In this document: piece after piece, positions 53,943 through 63,035 of the stretch
Layout of the letters: each line of letters opens with the position of its first letter
How positions within the stretch are numbered: position 1 is the stretch's first letter
Source: Halieaceae bacterium
GTDB lineage: Bacteria; Pseudomonadota; Gammaproteobacteria; Pseudomonadales; Halieaceae
Direction: 5' to 3'
NCBI GenBank assembly: GCA_902547755.1
Contig: CACCPA010000001.1
Coordinates: 1 to 64,000 of the forward strand
Length of the DNA: 64,000 nucleotides
Notes under the pieces: generated by a model
Database searches by the model: none
The model's input: the letters and a program-made list of their open reading frames with translations, nothing else
What the model was told of the DNA's origin: nothing
Translations under genes and position numbers: made by a program

Positions 53943-54589
53943 CCGCTCATCCCGTTTGGGACGTACCCAGTCGATTCATCCACTGGTGCTTTCCTGTTGG
54001 CATCGGGCTCATGTGGTGGACAGGTGAGACCGGGCGCATGGAGCTGCATAGCTACGTAGCCTACGTGCTACTGACGCTGGTAACTACTCGCATAGCACTG
54101 GGTTTCGTTGGCAGCTACCACAGCCGTTTTCACAACTTTGTTGTGAGCCCTGCTGGTGTAGTCGCTTACCTGCGAGGGGGCGGGCAGTTTGTCGGACATA
54201 ACCCATTGGGAGCGCTGTCAACACTCACGCTGTTGCTGTTGATATTGGCGCAGGGCATATCAGGGCTGTTTAGTATCGATGATGTGTCTTTTGATGGCCC
54301 GCTGGCTTATACCTTCGATGGTCAATTCATTGACTTGGCAACAGAGTGGCACGACACCAACTGGAGCATTCTTCAACTCCTGATTTCTATGCATCTCGCT
54401 GCGATTGCTTGGTATCAGTGGCGGAAGCGCCAGCCAATGGTGCAGACCATGTGGCGAGGTCAATCTGCTGATCGTGCCAGCGAGCACGCACCTGTTCACC
54501 CGGGTCGAGCTGTTGGAGTTGGGGCTGTCGTCGCTGTTTGTCTATGGCTTGCGATTATCTGGGCGCCGGAGGCACCCAGTTACTATTGA
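53939..54589 (+). CDS. Cytochrome b561-type di-haem membrane protein
   Basis: This 216-residue protein has four membrane segments with His residues at the expected haem positions: PSRFIHW (about 14), MELHSYVAYV (about 38), and a late SMHLAAIAWYQW (about 147). It belongs to the cytochrome b561/NiFe-hydrogenase cytochrome b superfamily and would carry electrons in the inner membrane. It overlaps the M20 hydrolase gene by 4 bp and converges with a cytochrome c' gene, a frequent partner for b561-type cytochromes. Confidence 0.85.
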   Translation: MTAHPVWDVPSRFIHWCFPVGIGLMWWTGETGRMELHSYVAYVLLTLVTTRIALGFVGSYHSRFHNFVVSPAGVVAYLRGGGQFVGHNPLGALSTLTLLLLILAQGISGLFSIDDVSFDGPLAYTFDGQFIDLATEWHDTNWSILQLLISMHLAAIAWYQWRKRQPMVQTMWRGQSADRASEHAPVHPGRAVGVGAVVAVCLWLAIIWAPEAPSYY

Positions 54590-54715
54590 GCACTAAACGT
54601 ATCTTTGGATCGACCTTTGCATTGGTTAGCTCTAGCTGACTCGAGTGGTCTTTTGGAGGGCGAGAAAACGCCGACTCAGATCAACCACTGATTCCGACAG
54701 ATATCAGTTCGAGCT

Positions 54716-55189
54716 TTAGTAAAGGTAGCCGCGGCTCTTGTAGTTGTCATGACAGGCCTTACACGTGCCACCTGTCTGCTTGAACTGCTCGATCGTTGCA
54801 GCTTTATCACCGGCGTTAGCAGCCTCTGCGAGAGCTGTAGCTTCACTGCGGAAGTTCGCCAGTTTTTGTGCGAAGTCGTCGGGATTCTCCCAAATCGCCG
54901 GTTTGGCACGGGTCTTTCCTTCTTCACTTCCTGGCGCAAAGCCTCGCTCGACCGATACTTTTGACACGGACGCAAGATCGTCAGCCCATGCGGCAAACTG
55001 CGCATCGTTCCACGCAATCTTGCCTTTAACCATGTCGCCCATGGGCCCGAAGGTCATACCCACAAGGGCAAAGAAGGACTGCCGTAATGATTGCAGCGGC
55101 TCGGTTCGTTCAATGTGAGCGACCGCGGGTATGGTGACCACGGCAGCAAGCGATGCAGCAATGAGAGACTTACGACTAAATTTTGGCAT
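54716..55189 (-). CDS. Cytochrome c' family protein, periplasmic
   Basis: This 157-residue protein has a signal peptide (KSLIAASLAAVVTIPAVA, cleavage near 24), a helical body and C143-x-x-C146-H147 (CKACH) near the C-terminus, the same positions as in the cytochrome c' at 229-690. It is a haem c protein of the cytochrome c'/c-556 type. AGGAG precedes the ATG. The convergent cytochrome b561 gene lies 126 bp away. Confidence 0.88.
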   Translation of the reverse strand: MPKFSRKSLIAASLAAVVTIPAVAHIERTEPLQSLRQSFFALVGMTFGPMGDMVKGKIAWNDAQFAAWADDLASVSKVSVERGFAPGSEEGKTRAKPAIWENPDDFAQKLANFRSEATALAEAANAGDKAATIEQFKQTGGTCKACHDNYKSRGYLY

Positions 55190-55407
55190 GACAAATACTC
55201 CTAAGATGGTACCGGGTGCCCATGGCGAACGCCCTGTCTGTTGGATACAGTACGTCGTGCGAGCGCGGCTAGATGCGTATCCTAGTCTTGGTGTTTGTTG
55301 GTTCGCAAGATGAGCGCCAATAACGAGCCATTAAACCAGCGCTAACACTAGTAATCGTTACGTTAAACTCAGACGGCCAACGCCTTTCATAATCAGGACA
55401 AGACGCA

Positions 55408-56718
55408 ATGACCCTTAACCTTGATGCGTATTGGATGCCCTACACGGGTAACCGTCAGTTCAAGCGCGATCCTCGCATCATCCAGAGTGCGCAGGGTGTT
55501 TGGTTTACTGATTCGGATGGGCGTAAAGTGCTAGACGGTCACTCAGGCCTTTGGACAACAGGCCTCGGGCATGCGCGACCGGAGATTACAGAGGCAGTCA
55601 GTCGGCAGATGGCAGAGCTCGATTTTTGCCCGCCGTTCCAGTTTGGTCATCCCAAAGCCTTTGAGCTTGCGACAAAAGTTGCGGATTTGATGCCCGGTGA
55701 CTTGAATCACGTGTTCTTCACCAACTCGGGATCGGAATCTGCCGACACCTCCCTGAAGATGGCGAGAGCCTACTGGCAGCTCAAGGGAGAAACTCGGAAG
55801 ACACGCTTTATCGGGCGCGAAAAGGGGTACCACGGCGTCAATTACGGGGGGGTGGCCGTGGGCGGTATCCCGGCCAATAAAAAGCTGTTTGGCGAGGTGC
55901 TGGAAGCCGACCATTTATCGCACACGATGTTGCCAGAGAACGCCTTCACGCGCGGTATGCCAAATCATGGTGCTCATCTGGCGGATGAATTAGAGGCGGT
56001 GGTAGAGCGCTACGGTGCCGACACCATTGCGGCCGTCATCGTCGAACCCATGGGTGGATCAGCCGGCGTCTTGCCTCCGCCCCACGGGTACTTGCAGCGC
56101 CTGCGAACGCTCTGCGATAACCACAATGTGTTACTTATTTTTGATGAGGTTATTACCGGCTTCGGTCGCTGCGGTGCCATGACCGGTGCCGACGCCTTTG
56201 GCGTGACACCCGATATTTTAAATGTGGCCAAGCAGTTAACGAATGGCGCTGTTCCCATGGGGGCTGTTATCGCCTCAAGCGAAGTCCACGAGACCTTTAT
56301 GGCGAACGCAGGACCTGATTACGTGCTTGAATTTGCGCACGGCTATACCTACTCAGCACACCCGGTTGCCTGTGCTGCAGGTTTGGCAGCACTCGATGTC
56401 CTAGTTGAAGAAGACTTGCCGCAGCGAGTGGCAGCAGAAGCACCTTATTTCGAGTCTCTCTTGCATGATCAGTTAAGGGACAAGCCATTCGTTACCGATG
56501 TTCGAAATTATGGTTTTGCCGGAGCGATCACATTGGAGGCCATAGGCGATGAGCCGCTTCGTCGACCTTTCGAGGTGGCTATGGAGATGTGGGAGCGCGG
56601 TGTTCTCGTCCGATACGGTGGCGATACGATCCAGATGGCGCCTCATTTTGTGATGGAGCGCGAACAAATGGATCAGTTGGTAGGAACGCTCGCTGATTGT
56701 CTATCCAAATTAAATTGA
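55408..56718 (+). CDS. Class III omega-amino acid:pyruvate aminotransferase
   Basis: This 436-residue PLP enzyme has the class III pattern: SGSESADTSLKMAR (about 107-120), FDEVITGFGR with Asp 246, and the PLP Lys 275 in NVAKQLTNG. The N-terminal WMPYTGNRQFKRDPR is typical of beta-alanine/omega-amino acid:pyruvate transaminases. It moves an amino group from beta-alanine or other omega-amino acids to pyruvate. It is followed by phzF about 105 bp downstream. Confidence 0.9.
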   Translation: MTLNLDAYWMPYTGNRQFKRDPRIIQSAQGVWFTDSDGRKVLDGHSGLWTTGLGHARPEITEAVSRQMAELDFCPPFQFGHPKAFELATKVADLMPGDLNHVFFTNSGSESADTSLKMARAYWQLKGETRKTRFIGREKGYHGVNYGGVAVGGIPANKKLFGEVLEADHLSHTMLPENAFTRGMPNHGAHLADELEAVVERYGADTIAAVIVEPMGGSAGVLPPPHGYLQRLRTLCDNHNVLLIFDEVITGFGRCGAMTGADAFGVTPDILNVAKQLTNGAVPMGAVIASSEVHETFMANAGPDYVLEFAHGYTYSAHPVACAAGLAALDVLVEEDLPQRVAAEAPYFESLLHDQLRDKPFVTDVRNYGFAGAITLEAIGDEPLRRPFEVAMEMWERGVLVRYGGDTIQMAPHFVMEREQMDQLVGTLADCLSKLN

Positions 56719-56823
56719 ATCTAAGCGGTAGCTTTCGGAAACTCAGAGTGTCGTGACTTTTATTTCTTTGTTTCTCGTTAATGACTTTAACGACACACCT
56801 TCTCTTGGAGTTAATCATCCGCA

Positions 56824-57630
56824 ATGAGTGCCTCGGTATACATCATTAATGCGTTCACTGTAGCGCTGTTCGGTGGCAATCCTGCGGCCGTGGTGCCGGT
56901 TGAATCAGCCATGAGTGATGAGTTAATGCAGTCAATCGCTGCGCAACACAACCTGAGTGAAACAGCTTTTGCGGAATGCCTAGGTCCTGACCGATTCAAC
57001 TTACGATGGTTTACACCCCAAAAAGAGGTCCCTCTGTGCGGACACGCGACGCTCGCAACGGCCTATGCGCTCGATTATAGAGGCGATTGGCAGGGCGAGA
57101 CGCTGACCTTTGAGACCGCATCGGGTGAGATCTATGTAAAGCGCTCGGATGACGGGTTGAGTATTGAGTTCCCGTCAGTTCCCATGACTGAAATTGAAAA
57201 GGTGGCGGCGGTTGAGCAAGCGCTCGGCGTCAGTGTCATCTCGATGCATCAGCCCGAGGAGGGAGCATGGCAAATGGTCTGCGAACTCGGTAGTCAAGCC
57301 GAGGTCGAGGCGTGTATTCCCAATTATGTGGCTCTGGCCGATGCCACAACACTGGGTGTTGCCATTACCGCCCGAGGCGTTAGTACTGACTTTGTATCTC
57401 GTTTCTTTATCCCGCAGTTGGGTATCAATGAGGATCCAGTGACGGGGTCGGCGCACTGTCAGCTCACCCCTCACTGGGCGGCGAAGCTGGGCAAAAATGA
57501 GCTCACGGCGCGACAGCTATCGCTTCGCGGCGGTGACCTAAAATGTGAGCTCAAGGGTGATCGCGTGCAACTCTCGGGGAACTGCAGGCTGTTTGCCGAG
57601 GGGGTGTTGCACCTGCCCTCGGCTGAGTAA
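56824..57630 (+). CDS. PhzF family isomerase-like protein
   Basis: This 268-residue protein has the PhzF features NAFTVALFGGNPAAVVP at the N-terminus, the catalytic Glu 46 in NLSETAFA, LRWFTPQKEVPLCGHAT and EDPVTGSAHC in the second half. The fold is that of diaminopimelate epimerase. No phenazine genes are present, so it is a metabolic isomerase of unknown substrate. It converges with the DUF885 gene, separated by 1 bp. Confidence 0.88.
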   Translation: MSASVYIINAFTVALFGGNPAAVVPVESAMSDELMQSIAAQHNLSETAFAECLGPDRFNLRWFTPQKEVPLCGHATLATAYALDYRGDWQGETLTFETASGEIYVKRSDDGLSIEFPSVPMTEIEKVAAVEQALGVSVISMHQPEEGAWQMVCELGSQAEVEACIPNYVALADATTLGVAITARGVSTDFVSRFFIPQLGINEDPVTGSAHCQLTPHWAAKLGKNELTARQLSLRGGDLKCELKGDRVQLSGNCRLFAEGVLHLPSAE

Positions 57631-57631
57631 G

Positions 57632-59392
57632 TCAGAGCTTCGCTTTTTCAGCTGTAATCCATTGATTCATGCGGGTTTCGAGCGCATCAAGTGGAATCGC
57701 ACCTGCTCCCAATAGCTCATCATGAAAGGCACGAATATCGAATCGGTCACCTAATTCGTCCTCGGCTCTGGCGCGGAGCTCTAACATTTTGAGCTGCCCA
57801 ATTTTGTAGGCGAGGGCCTGACCAGGCCAGCCAATGTAGCGATCGATCTCATTGATAATGTCGGCCTCGGTTTTCGCCGCATTGTCCTTGAAATAGTCGA
57901 TGGCTTCTTGGCGCGACCAGCCGAAATAGTGGATACCGGTATCGACAACCAGCCGTACCGCCCGCCACATGTCATAAATCAGCTGTCCGTAGCGAGAGTA
58001 GGGGTCTTTATAGAGCCCCATATCATATCCCAAGCGCTCGGAGTACAGCCCCCATCCCTCAATGAAGGCCGTGACACTGCTGTTGCGACGGAACTCAGGT
58101 AGCCCTTCAATTTCCTGCGCTAAGGCTATTTGGAGGTGGTGTCCGGGCACGCTCTCATGCACTGATAACACCTCCATTTCATACTTCGGTCGAACCTCGG
58201 GTTTGTAGAGATTCACGTAGTACCAACCGGGACGGCTTCCATCGAGGGCGGGCCGCATGTAAAAAGCGGTTGTCGTATCCGGGGCAAGCTCTGGTGCGAT
58301 TGGCCGCACCCCGTAAGGCATACGCGGCAGCTTCCCGAATAGCTTTACCAGTTCAGGGTCGAGGCGTTTGGAAACCGCCTGATAACCCTCGAGTAATTCT
58401 TCGGCTGTCTCGTAATAGAACTGTGGATCGGTGCGCAGGAAGTCATTGAATGCGTTGATATCGCCGTCAAACCCCACTTCTTCGATGACCGCTTCCATCT
58501 CGCCACGGATGCGCGCCACCTCTGAGAGGCCAATGTTGTGTATCTCCTCAGGGGTCATGTCGGTTGTGGTGAAATGTCGCGCCAACATCGCATACACCGC
58601 TTTGCCACCGGGGAGGGTGCCAATACCTGGACGTGCTCGTGTCTTTGGCAGGTATTCTTCCTCGATGAAGCGTTTGAACTCCACGTAAGCCGGAGTAAGC
58701 TGTTCAGTAATGATGACGCGCGCAGAGGATTTAAGGTCAGCAGCGGTCTCAGCACTGATCGATGCAGGCATGGTCTCAAAGACGCCCCAAAATGGACTGT
58801 CCTCTGGATTATCCACGATGAGCGCGCCAAGCTGGTTGGGTACACGCTCAATGATAATGCGCGCTTGTGTCCGTTCGCGGTCAACGCCGGCCTGTAATAA
58901 GGCCTGGTACTGCGCGAGTTGAACCGGGAGGTTCCCGAGGCGGGCGAGCCAGTCGACATAGTCGGTCTCTGTCGCCATTGGCAGACGCTCTACCATGGTG
59001 TAGCGGTGTTGTGGCCCACTTCGCATGTTCAGTGCAATCAAGTGAAGACCACTTTCATACGACTCCACCTCTTCTTGCAGCGATGTTTTGAGCATTCGCT
59101 GATTGAGTTGCGCTGTTTCACTCAAGGACGCGGGGTCAATGCGATCAAGGTCATCAATAAATGCCTTGGTGTCCTCATTGCGACGCTCGAGTACCTCAGC
59201 ACTCAGGTCGGTCCAGCTTTGATTACCCGACATGTCACCGTATTCGCGACGGTACTCCGGGTATTGCTCCAATACCCAGTCCCAATGATTGCTAATAACG
59301 GCGTCGAGAGACTCGTCCGAGGCGAGTGCTGTACCCGTGTTTAACACAAAAAAAGCCGGCAAAACGAGCCGGCTTATTACACTCATTCTCAT
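57632..59392 (-). CDS. Exported DUF885 family putative metallopeptidase
   Basis: This 586-residue protein has a signal peptide (SRLVLPAFFVLNTGTALA, cleavage near 25) and the DUF885 body with HESVPGHH at about 412-419, a zinc-peptidase-like motif, followed by TAFIEGWGLYSERLG. It is probably a periplasmic peptidase. ATG 59392 follows AGGAAT; a second ATG at 59386 is possible. Codons 6-15 overlap a terminator-like hairpin. It follows the acyl-CoA dehydrogenase gene by 19 bp. Confidence 0.86.
   Translation of the reverse strand: MRMSVISRLVLPAFFVLNTGTALASDESLDAVISNHWDWVLEQYPEYRREYGDMSGNQSWTDLSAEVLERRNEDTKAFIDDLDRIDPASLSETAQLNQRMLKTSLQEEVESYESGLHLIALNMRSGPQHRYTMVERLPMATETDYVDWLARLGNLPVQLAQYQALLQAGVDRERTQARIIIERVPNQLGALIVDNPEDSPFWGVFETMPASISAETAADLKSSARVIITEQLTPAYVEFKRFIEEEYLPKTRARPGIGTLPGGKAVYAMLARHFTTTDMTPEEIHNIGLSEVARIRGEMEAVIEEVGFDGDINAFNDFLRTDPQFYYETAEELLEGYQAVSKRLDPELVKLFGKLPRMPYGVRPIAPELAPDTTTAFYMRPALDGSRPGWYYVNLYKPEVRPKYEMEVLSVHESVPGHHLQIALAQEIEGLPEFRRNSSVTAFIEGWGLYSERLGYDMGLYKDPYSRYGQLIYDMWRAVRLVVDTGIHYFGWSRQEAIDYFKDNAAKTEADIINEIDRYIGWPGQALAYKIGQLKMLELRARAEDELGDRFDIRAFHDELLGAGAIPLDALETRMNQWITAEKAKL
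59348..59375 (-). terminator. Terminator-like hairpin inside the DUF885 signal-peptide coding region
   Basis: On the minus strand AAGCCGGC and GCCGGCTT (plus-strand arms 59353-59360 and 59368-59375) form an 8-bp stem with a 7-base loop followed by a run of seven Us (A-run 59348-59354). It lies 17 bases inside the DUF885 gene and 37 bp after the acyl-CoA dehydrogenase stop. It has all the features of an intrinsic terminator or attenuator. Confidence 0.75.
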
Positions 59393-59411
59393 AAAACTAT
59401 TCCTGTTCGCT

Positions 59412-60563
59412 TTATTCGCGACCCAAAATGGATCGAGCCACCAGTTCGCGCATGATTTCCGAGGTACCACCGTAGATTGTCTGAATACGAGCATCGACAT
59501 AAAAACGGGAAATGGGATATTCCGTGGTATAGCCGTAGCCACCAAAAAGCTGCAGGCATTGATCGGCAACGTCGCATTGCATCTCGCAGCTTGCTAGCTT
59601 CAACATCGCTGCCTCTTCGGTTGTCAGTTCGTCGGTCGCATACTTGTTCGCGCACTGCTCGTAGAAGGCACGATTCACCGCTACTTGGGTTTTCACGTCA
59701 GCAAGCTTAAATCGCGTATTCTGGAACTGACCTACCTTCTGACCAAAGGCCTCGCGCTCTTTGACGTACTCGATGGTGATATCCAACGCACCTTCAGAGG
59801 CCGCAACGGCTTGGGCAGCAATGCCTAGGCGCTCACGGGGCAGTTCATCCATCAGGATAGCGAAGCCTTTGTTGACCTCACCCAGTAAGGCATCGGCGGG
59901 TAGGCGCACATCAGTGAAGAACAACAACGCCGTATCCGATGTGTGCTGGCCAATCTTCTCAATTTTCTTCGACTTTTCGAAGCCTGGCGCATGCGCATCG
60001 ACCAGGAACAGCGATGTTCCTTTGGCGCCTTTGCCAGGATCAGTTATCGCTGCGACGATTACGAGATCGGCATGAATGCCGTTTGTGATGAAGATCTTCG
60101 AGCCGTTGAGTACCCACTCATCGCCGTCTCGAACAGCGTTGGTTCGAATTCCCTGAACGTTTGAACCTGCACCCGGCTCGGTCATGGCAAGTGCACCAAC
60201 GACCTGACCGGTCACCATGCGTGGGAGCCAATGCGCTTTCTGAGCCTCTGTACCGTGTCGACTGAGGTAGGGCGCAATGATGTTTGAGTGAATGCCGTAG
60301 CCCGATGCGAAGCCACCAAAGCCCATTCGGGATAGTTCCTCGATCATAGCGAGTGTTACGTGGGGCGTCGTACCTGCACCGCCATACACCTCGTCGACAT
60401 CGGGGCACAATAGGCCAGCTTGTCCGAGCGTATTCCAAAGCTCGCGAGGCACCATGTGATTGTGTTCCCACTCCTCGTAGTAGGGCGAAATTTCCTTTTC
60501 AAAGGCACGGCGTGCCATATCGCGAAAGAGTGTGAGTTCGTCTAAGTCTACTGCTTGATTCAC
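59412..60563 (-). CDS. Acyl-CoA dehydrogenase
   Basis: This 383-residue flavoenzyme has the family signatures ALAMTEPGAGSNVQGI (about 122-137), the QLFGGYGYTTEYP segment and the C-terminal IYGGTSEIMRELVAR. It introduces a trans-2 double bond into an acyl-CoA. Chain-length preference cannot be read. It is divergent from the PhyH dioxygenase gene and is followed closely by DUF885. Confidence 0.93.
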   Translation of the reverse strand: MNQAVDLDELTLFRDMARRAFEKEISPYYEEWEHNHMVPRELWNTLGQAGLLCPDVDEVYGGAGTTPHVTLAMIEELSRMGFGGFASGYGIHSNIIAPYLSRHGTEAQKAHWLPRMVTGQVVGALAMTEPGAGSNVQGIRTNAVRDGDEWVLNGSKIFITNGIHADLVIVAAITDPGKGAKGTSLFLVDAHAPGFEKSKKIEKIGQHTSDTALLFFTDVRLPADALLGEVNKGFAILMDELPRERLGIAAQAVAASEGALDITIEYVKEREAFGQKVGQFQNTRFKLADVKTQVAVNRAFYEQCANKYATDELTTEEAAMLKLASCEMQCDVADQCLQLFGGYGYTTEYPISRFYVDARIQTIYGGTSEIMRELVARSILGRE

Positions 60564-60638
60564 TTTTGAAGCCTCAGTATGTTCGTTTGGTGCAATTATG
60601 AATCAAACCTTGTTCCGGCACCAACTCGAGAAGCCTCC

Positions 60639-61517
60639 ATGGATGATAGCTATTCCCCCGAAACCTCTGCTGTGCACGTGGTGTCCGTAACGCCCTGGTT
60701 GTCGGCAGACAAATTTGAAGCCGCATTGATCGATATTCACGATCGCGGCTATGCGATTATTGAAGACGTACTGTCACCAAGCGATTGTGATGACTATCGT
60801 CACATTCTTGAGCAATTCATGGCGGTATCGCCAACAGGGCGAAATGTATTTGAAGGCACGAGCAGTCACAGACTTTACGCACTGCTGGCAAAATCTGACC
60901 GTTTCGCGGATATGGTCGAGCATCCTTTGGCGATAGCGTTTGCGGAGCACTTCCTAGGAGAGACTTGCTTACTCTCAGCCTGTTTGTCGATTAATTTGCA
61001 TCCCGGAGAGACGGTTCAGCCTTGGCATACCGATGACGGCCACATTTCCGTGCCTCAACCTCATGGCGTGTTTGGTATTTCCGTATTCTGGGCACTTGAT
61101 GACACTACTGACATGAACGGAGCGACCGAGGTTCTGCCCTTCAGTCATCGATGGGATACACCCGATATGGCGGGTCGCCTGCAAGACGAGCACTTTGGGC
61201 AGCGTGAGGATTTAGCTGATTCTGCGGCGGGTGACATCAAGTGTGTAAAGGCGACCATGAAAGCCGGCTCTGTGATGATCATGCGCAGTGATGTGTGGCA
61301 TCGCGGCGGCGCCAATCAGACCGACACCGATCGCTTAATTGTCACTCCACAATATTGTGCTGGCTGGGCGCGTCCGCTGGAGACGATGCTGCTAGCCGTG
61401 CCGCCGGAGGCTGTGGCGCGCTTACCGAGCAGAACACAGGCGCTTCTGGGCTATTCCATACACACACCTTTTATGGGTTATGTGGATGGGATGCATCCGA
61501 GTCGCGTTCTGCAGTAG
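60639..61517 (+). CDS. Phytanoyl-CoA dioxygenase (PhyH) family protein
   Basis: This 292-residue protein has the Fe(II) triad of PhyH enzymes: H130-x-D132 in WHTDDGH and H221 in VWHRGGANQT, with RLIVTPQY downstream supplying the 2-oxoglutarate Arg. It hydroxylates an unknown substrate using 2-oxoglutarate and O2. ATG 60639 removes a non-conserved extension that starts at 60579. It is followed 54 bp later by the aldehyde dehydrogenase. Confidence 0.85.
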   Translation: MDDSYSPETSAVHVVSVTPWLSADKFEAALIDIHDRGYAIIEDVLSPSDCDDYRHILEQFMAVSPTGRNVFEGTSSHRLYALLAKSDRFADMVEHPLAIAFAEHFLGETCLLSACLSINLHPGETVQPWHTDDGHISVPQPHGVFGISVFWALDDTTDMNGATEVLPFSHRWDTPDMAGRLQDEHFGQREDLADSAAGDIKCVKATMKAGSVMIMRSDVWHRGGANQTDTDRLIVTPQYCAGWARPLETMLLAVPPEAVARLPSRTQALLGYSIHTPFMGYVDGMHPSRVLQ

Positions 61518-61571
61518 AGTTGGGTTATTAATTAGATAATACGAAGTCGTTTCACTTACTGGAGAAAAACA

Positions 61572-63002
61572 ATGCGTGATTATACTAAGTTCTACATCAA
61601 TGGCGCCTGGGTGGCGCCGTCTGGAAGCGATACCTTAGCGGTCGAGAATCCTGCGACGCTCGAGCAGTGCGCCACCATTGCCATTGGTAATGAGGCTGAT
61701 GTCGACACTGCGGTCGCAGCAGCGAAAGCCGCTTTTGAGACCTTTAGCCAGACATCGGTGGAGGAGCGCGCCGCACTGCTGGATAAAATTGGAGAGATCT
61801 ACATGTCGCGCATTGGCGAGATTGCTGAGGCTATTCGTGAAGAAATGGGTGCGCCAATCTCTCTGGCGTCGACAGCGCAGGCATACGCAGGCCTCGCTCA
61901 CATTACGGAAGCGGCAAAGATCCTCCGAAACTTCTCCTTCTCGGAGGACCTTGGTGCGCACCGCGTGGTCAAGGAACCCATCGGCGTCTGTGGCCTGATT
62001 ACGCCGTGGAACTGGCCCATGAACCAGGTCACCTGCAAGGTGGCTCCAGCACTGGCAGTAGGTTGCACGATGGTGCTCAAGCCCAGCGAAGTAGCACCGC
62101 TGTCATCGTATATCTTCACCGAGATCATGCATGAGGCAGGAGTTCCAGCAGGGGTCTACAATATGGTCAATGGCGACGGACCCGGGGTGGGAACAGCGCT
62201 TTCTAAGCACCCTGATGTCGACATGATGTCGTTTACCGGATCAACACGCGCAGGCTCGCTGGTGGCACAGAATGCAGCGCCGACGGTTAAGCGAGTCACT
62301 CAGGAGCTTGGGGGTAAGTCACCCAATATTATTCTCGATGATGCCGATCTTGACGCGGCGGTGACGGGTGGTGTGCTCCACATGTACAACAATACCGGAC
62401 AGTCCTGTAACGCGCCTTCGCGTATGTTGGTGCCACGTAGCCGATTGGCCGAGGCCGAGCAAATCGCAGCAGCAGTGTCAGAGACCATCGTAGTTGGAGA
62501 CACGGCGAGCCAGGAGACGAACATGGGCCCCGTGGTTTCCAAAGTACAGTGGGACAAGATTCAGGGCCTCATCCAGAAAGGCATCGATGAGGGTGCGAAA
62601 CTGGTGTGTGGTGGTACGGGTCTCCCCGATGGTGTAGATGCCGGACATTATGTTAGGCCGACGGTCTTCTCAGAAGCTAACAACGACATGACCATCTCCC
62701 GCGAAGAGATCTTTGGACCGGTTCTGACCATGATTCCTTATGATTCAGAGGAAGAGGCCATTCGCATCGCTAACGACACGCCGTACGGCCTCGCAGGTTA
62801 TGTCCAGAGTGGCGACATGGATCACGCCCGATCAGTGGCGTCTCGGATCCGTGCTGGCAATATCCATATTAACGGTGCGAGTGGAGGCCCTGATATTCCC
62901 TTTGGTGGCTACAAGCAGTCCGGTAATGGCCGAGAGTGGGGAGCACATGGCTTCACAGATTACCTCGAGATCAAGGCGATCGAAGGCTACGACGCCGCAT
63001 AA
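61572..63002 (+). CDS. Aldehyde dehydrogenase, NAD(P)+-dependent
   Basis: This 476-residue enzyme has the catalytic Glu 245 (QELGGKSPN) and Cys 279 (GQSCNAPSRM) and the NAD-binding FTGSTRAG. It oxidises an aldehyde to the acid. The order PhyH, aldehyde dehydrogenase, glpK on one strand suggests a shared transcript, with AGGAG-like GGAG before the ATG. The substrate is not indicated. Confidence 0.93.
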   Translation: MRDYTKFYINGAWVAPSGSDTLAVENPATLEQCATIAIGNEADVDTAVAAAKAAFETFSQTSVEERAALLDKIGEIYMSRIGEIAEAIREEMGAPISLASTAQAYAGLAHITEAAKILRNFSFSEDLGAHRVVKEPIGVCGLITPWNWPMNQVTCKVAPALAVGCTMVLKPSEVAPLSSYIFTEIMHEAGVPAGVYNMVNGDGPGVGTALSKHPDVDMMSFTGSTRAGSLVAQNAAPTVKRVTQELGGKSPNIILDDADLDAAVTGGVLHMYNNTGQSCNAPSRMLVPRSRLAEAEQIAAAVSETIVVGDTASQETNMGPVVSKVQWDKIQGLIQKGIDEGAKLVCGGTGLPDGVDAGHYVRPTVFSEANNDMTISREEIFGPVLTMIPYDSEEEAIRIANDTPYGLAGYVQSGDMDHARSVASRIRAGNIHINGASGGPDIPFGGYKQSGNGREWGAHGFTDYLEIKAIEGYDAA

Positions 63003-63035
63003 GAGCAAAACAGCAATGGTAGGGAGTGCGTGGTG

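Noticed and set aside
57632-59392. DUF885 peptidase as the missing PqqF peptidase
   Set aside because: It is exported, far from the pqq cluster and not an M16-type enzyme.
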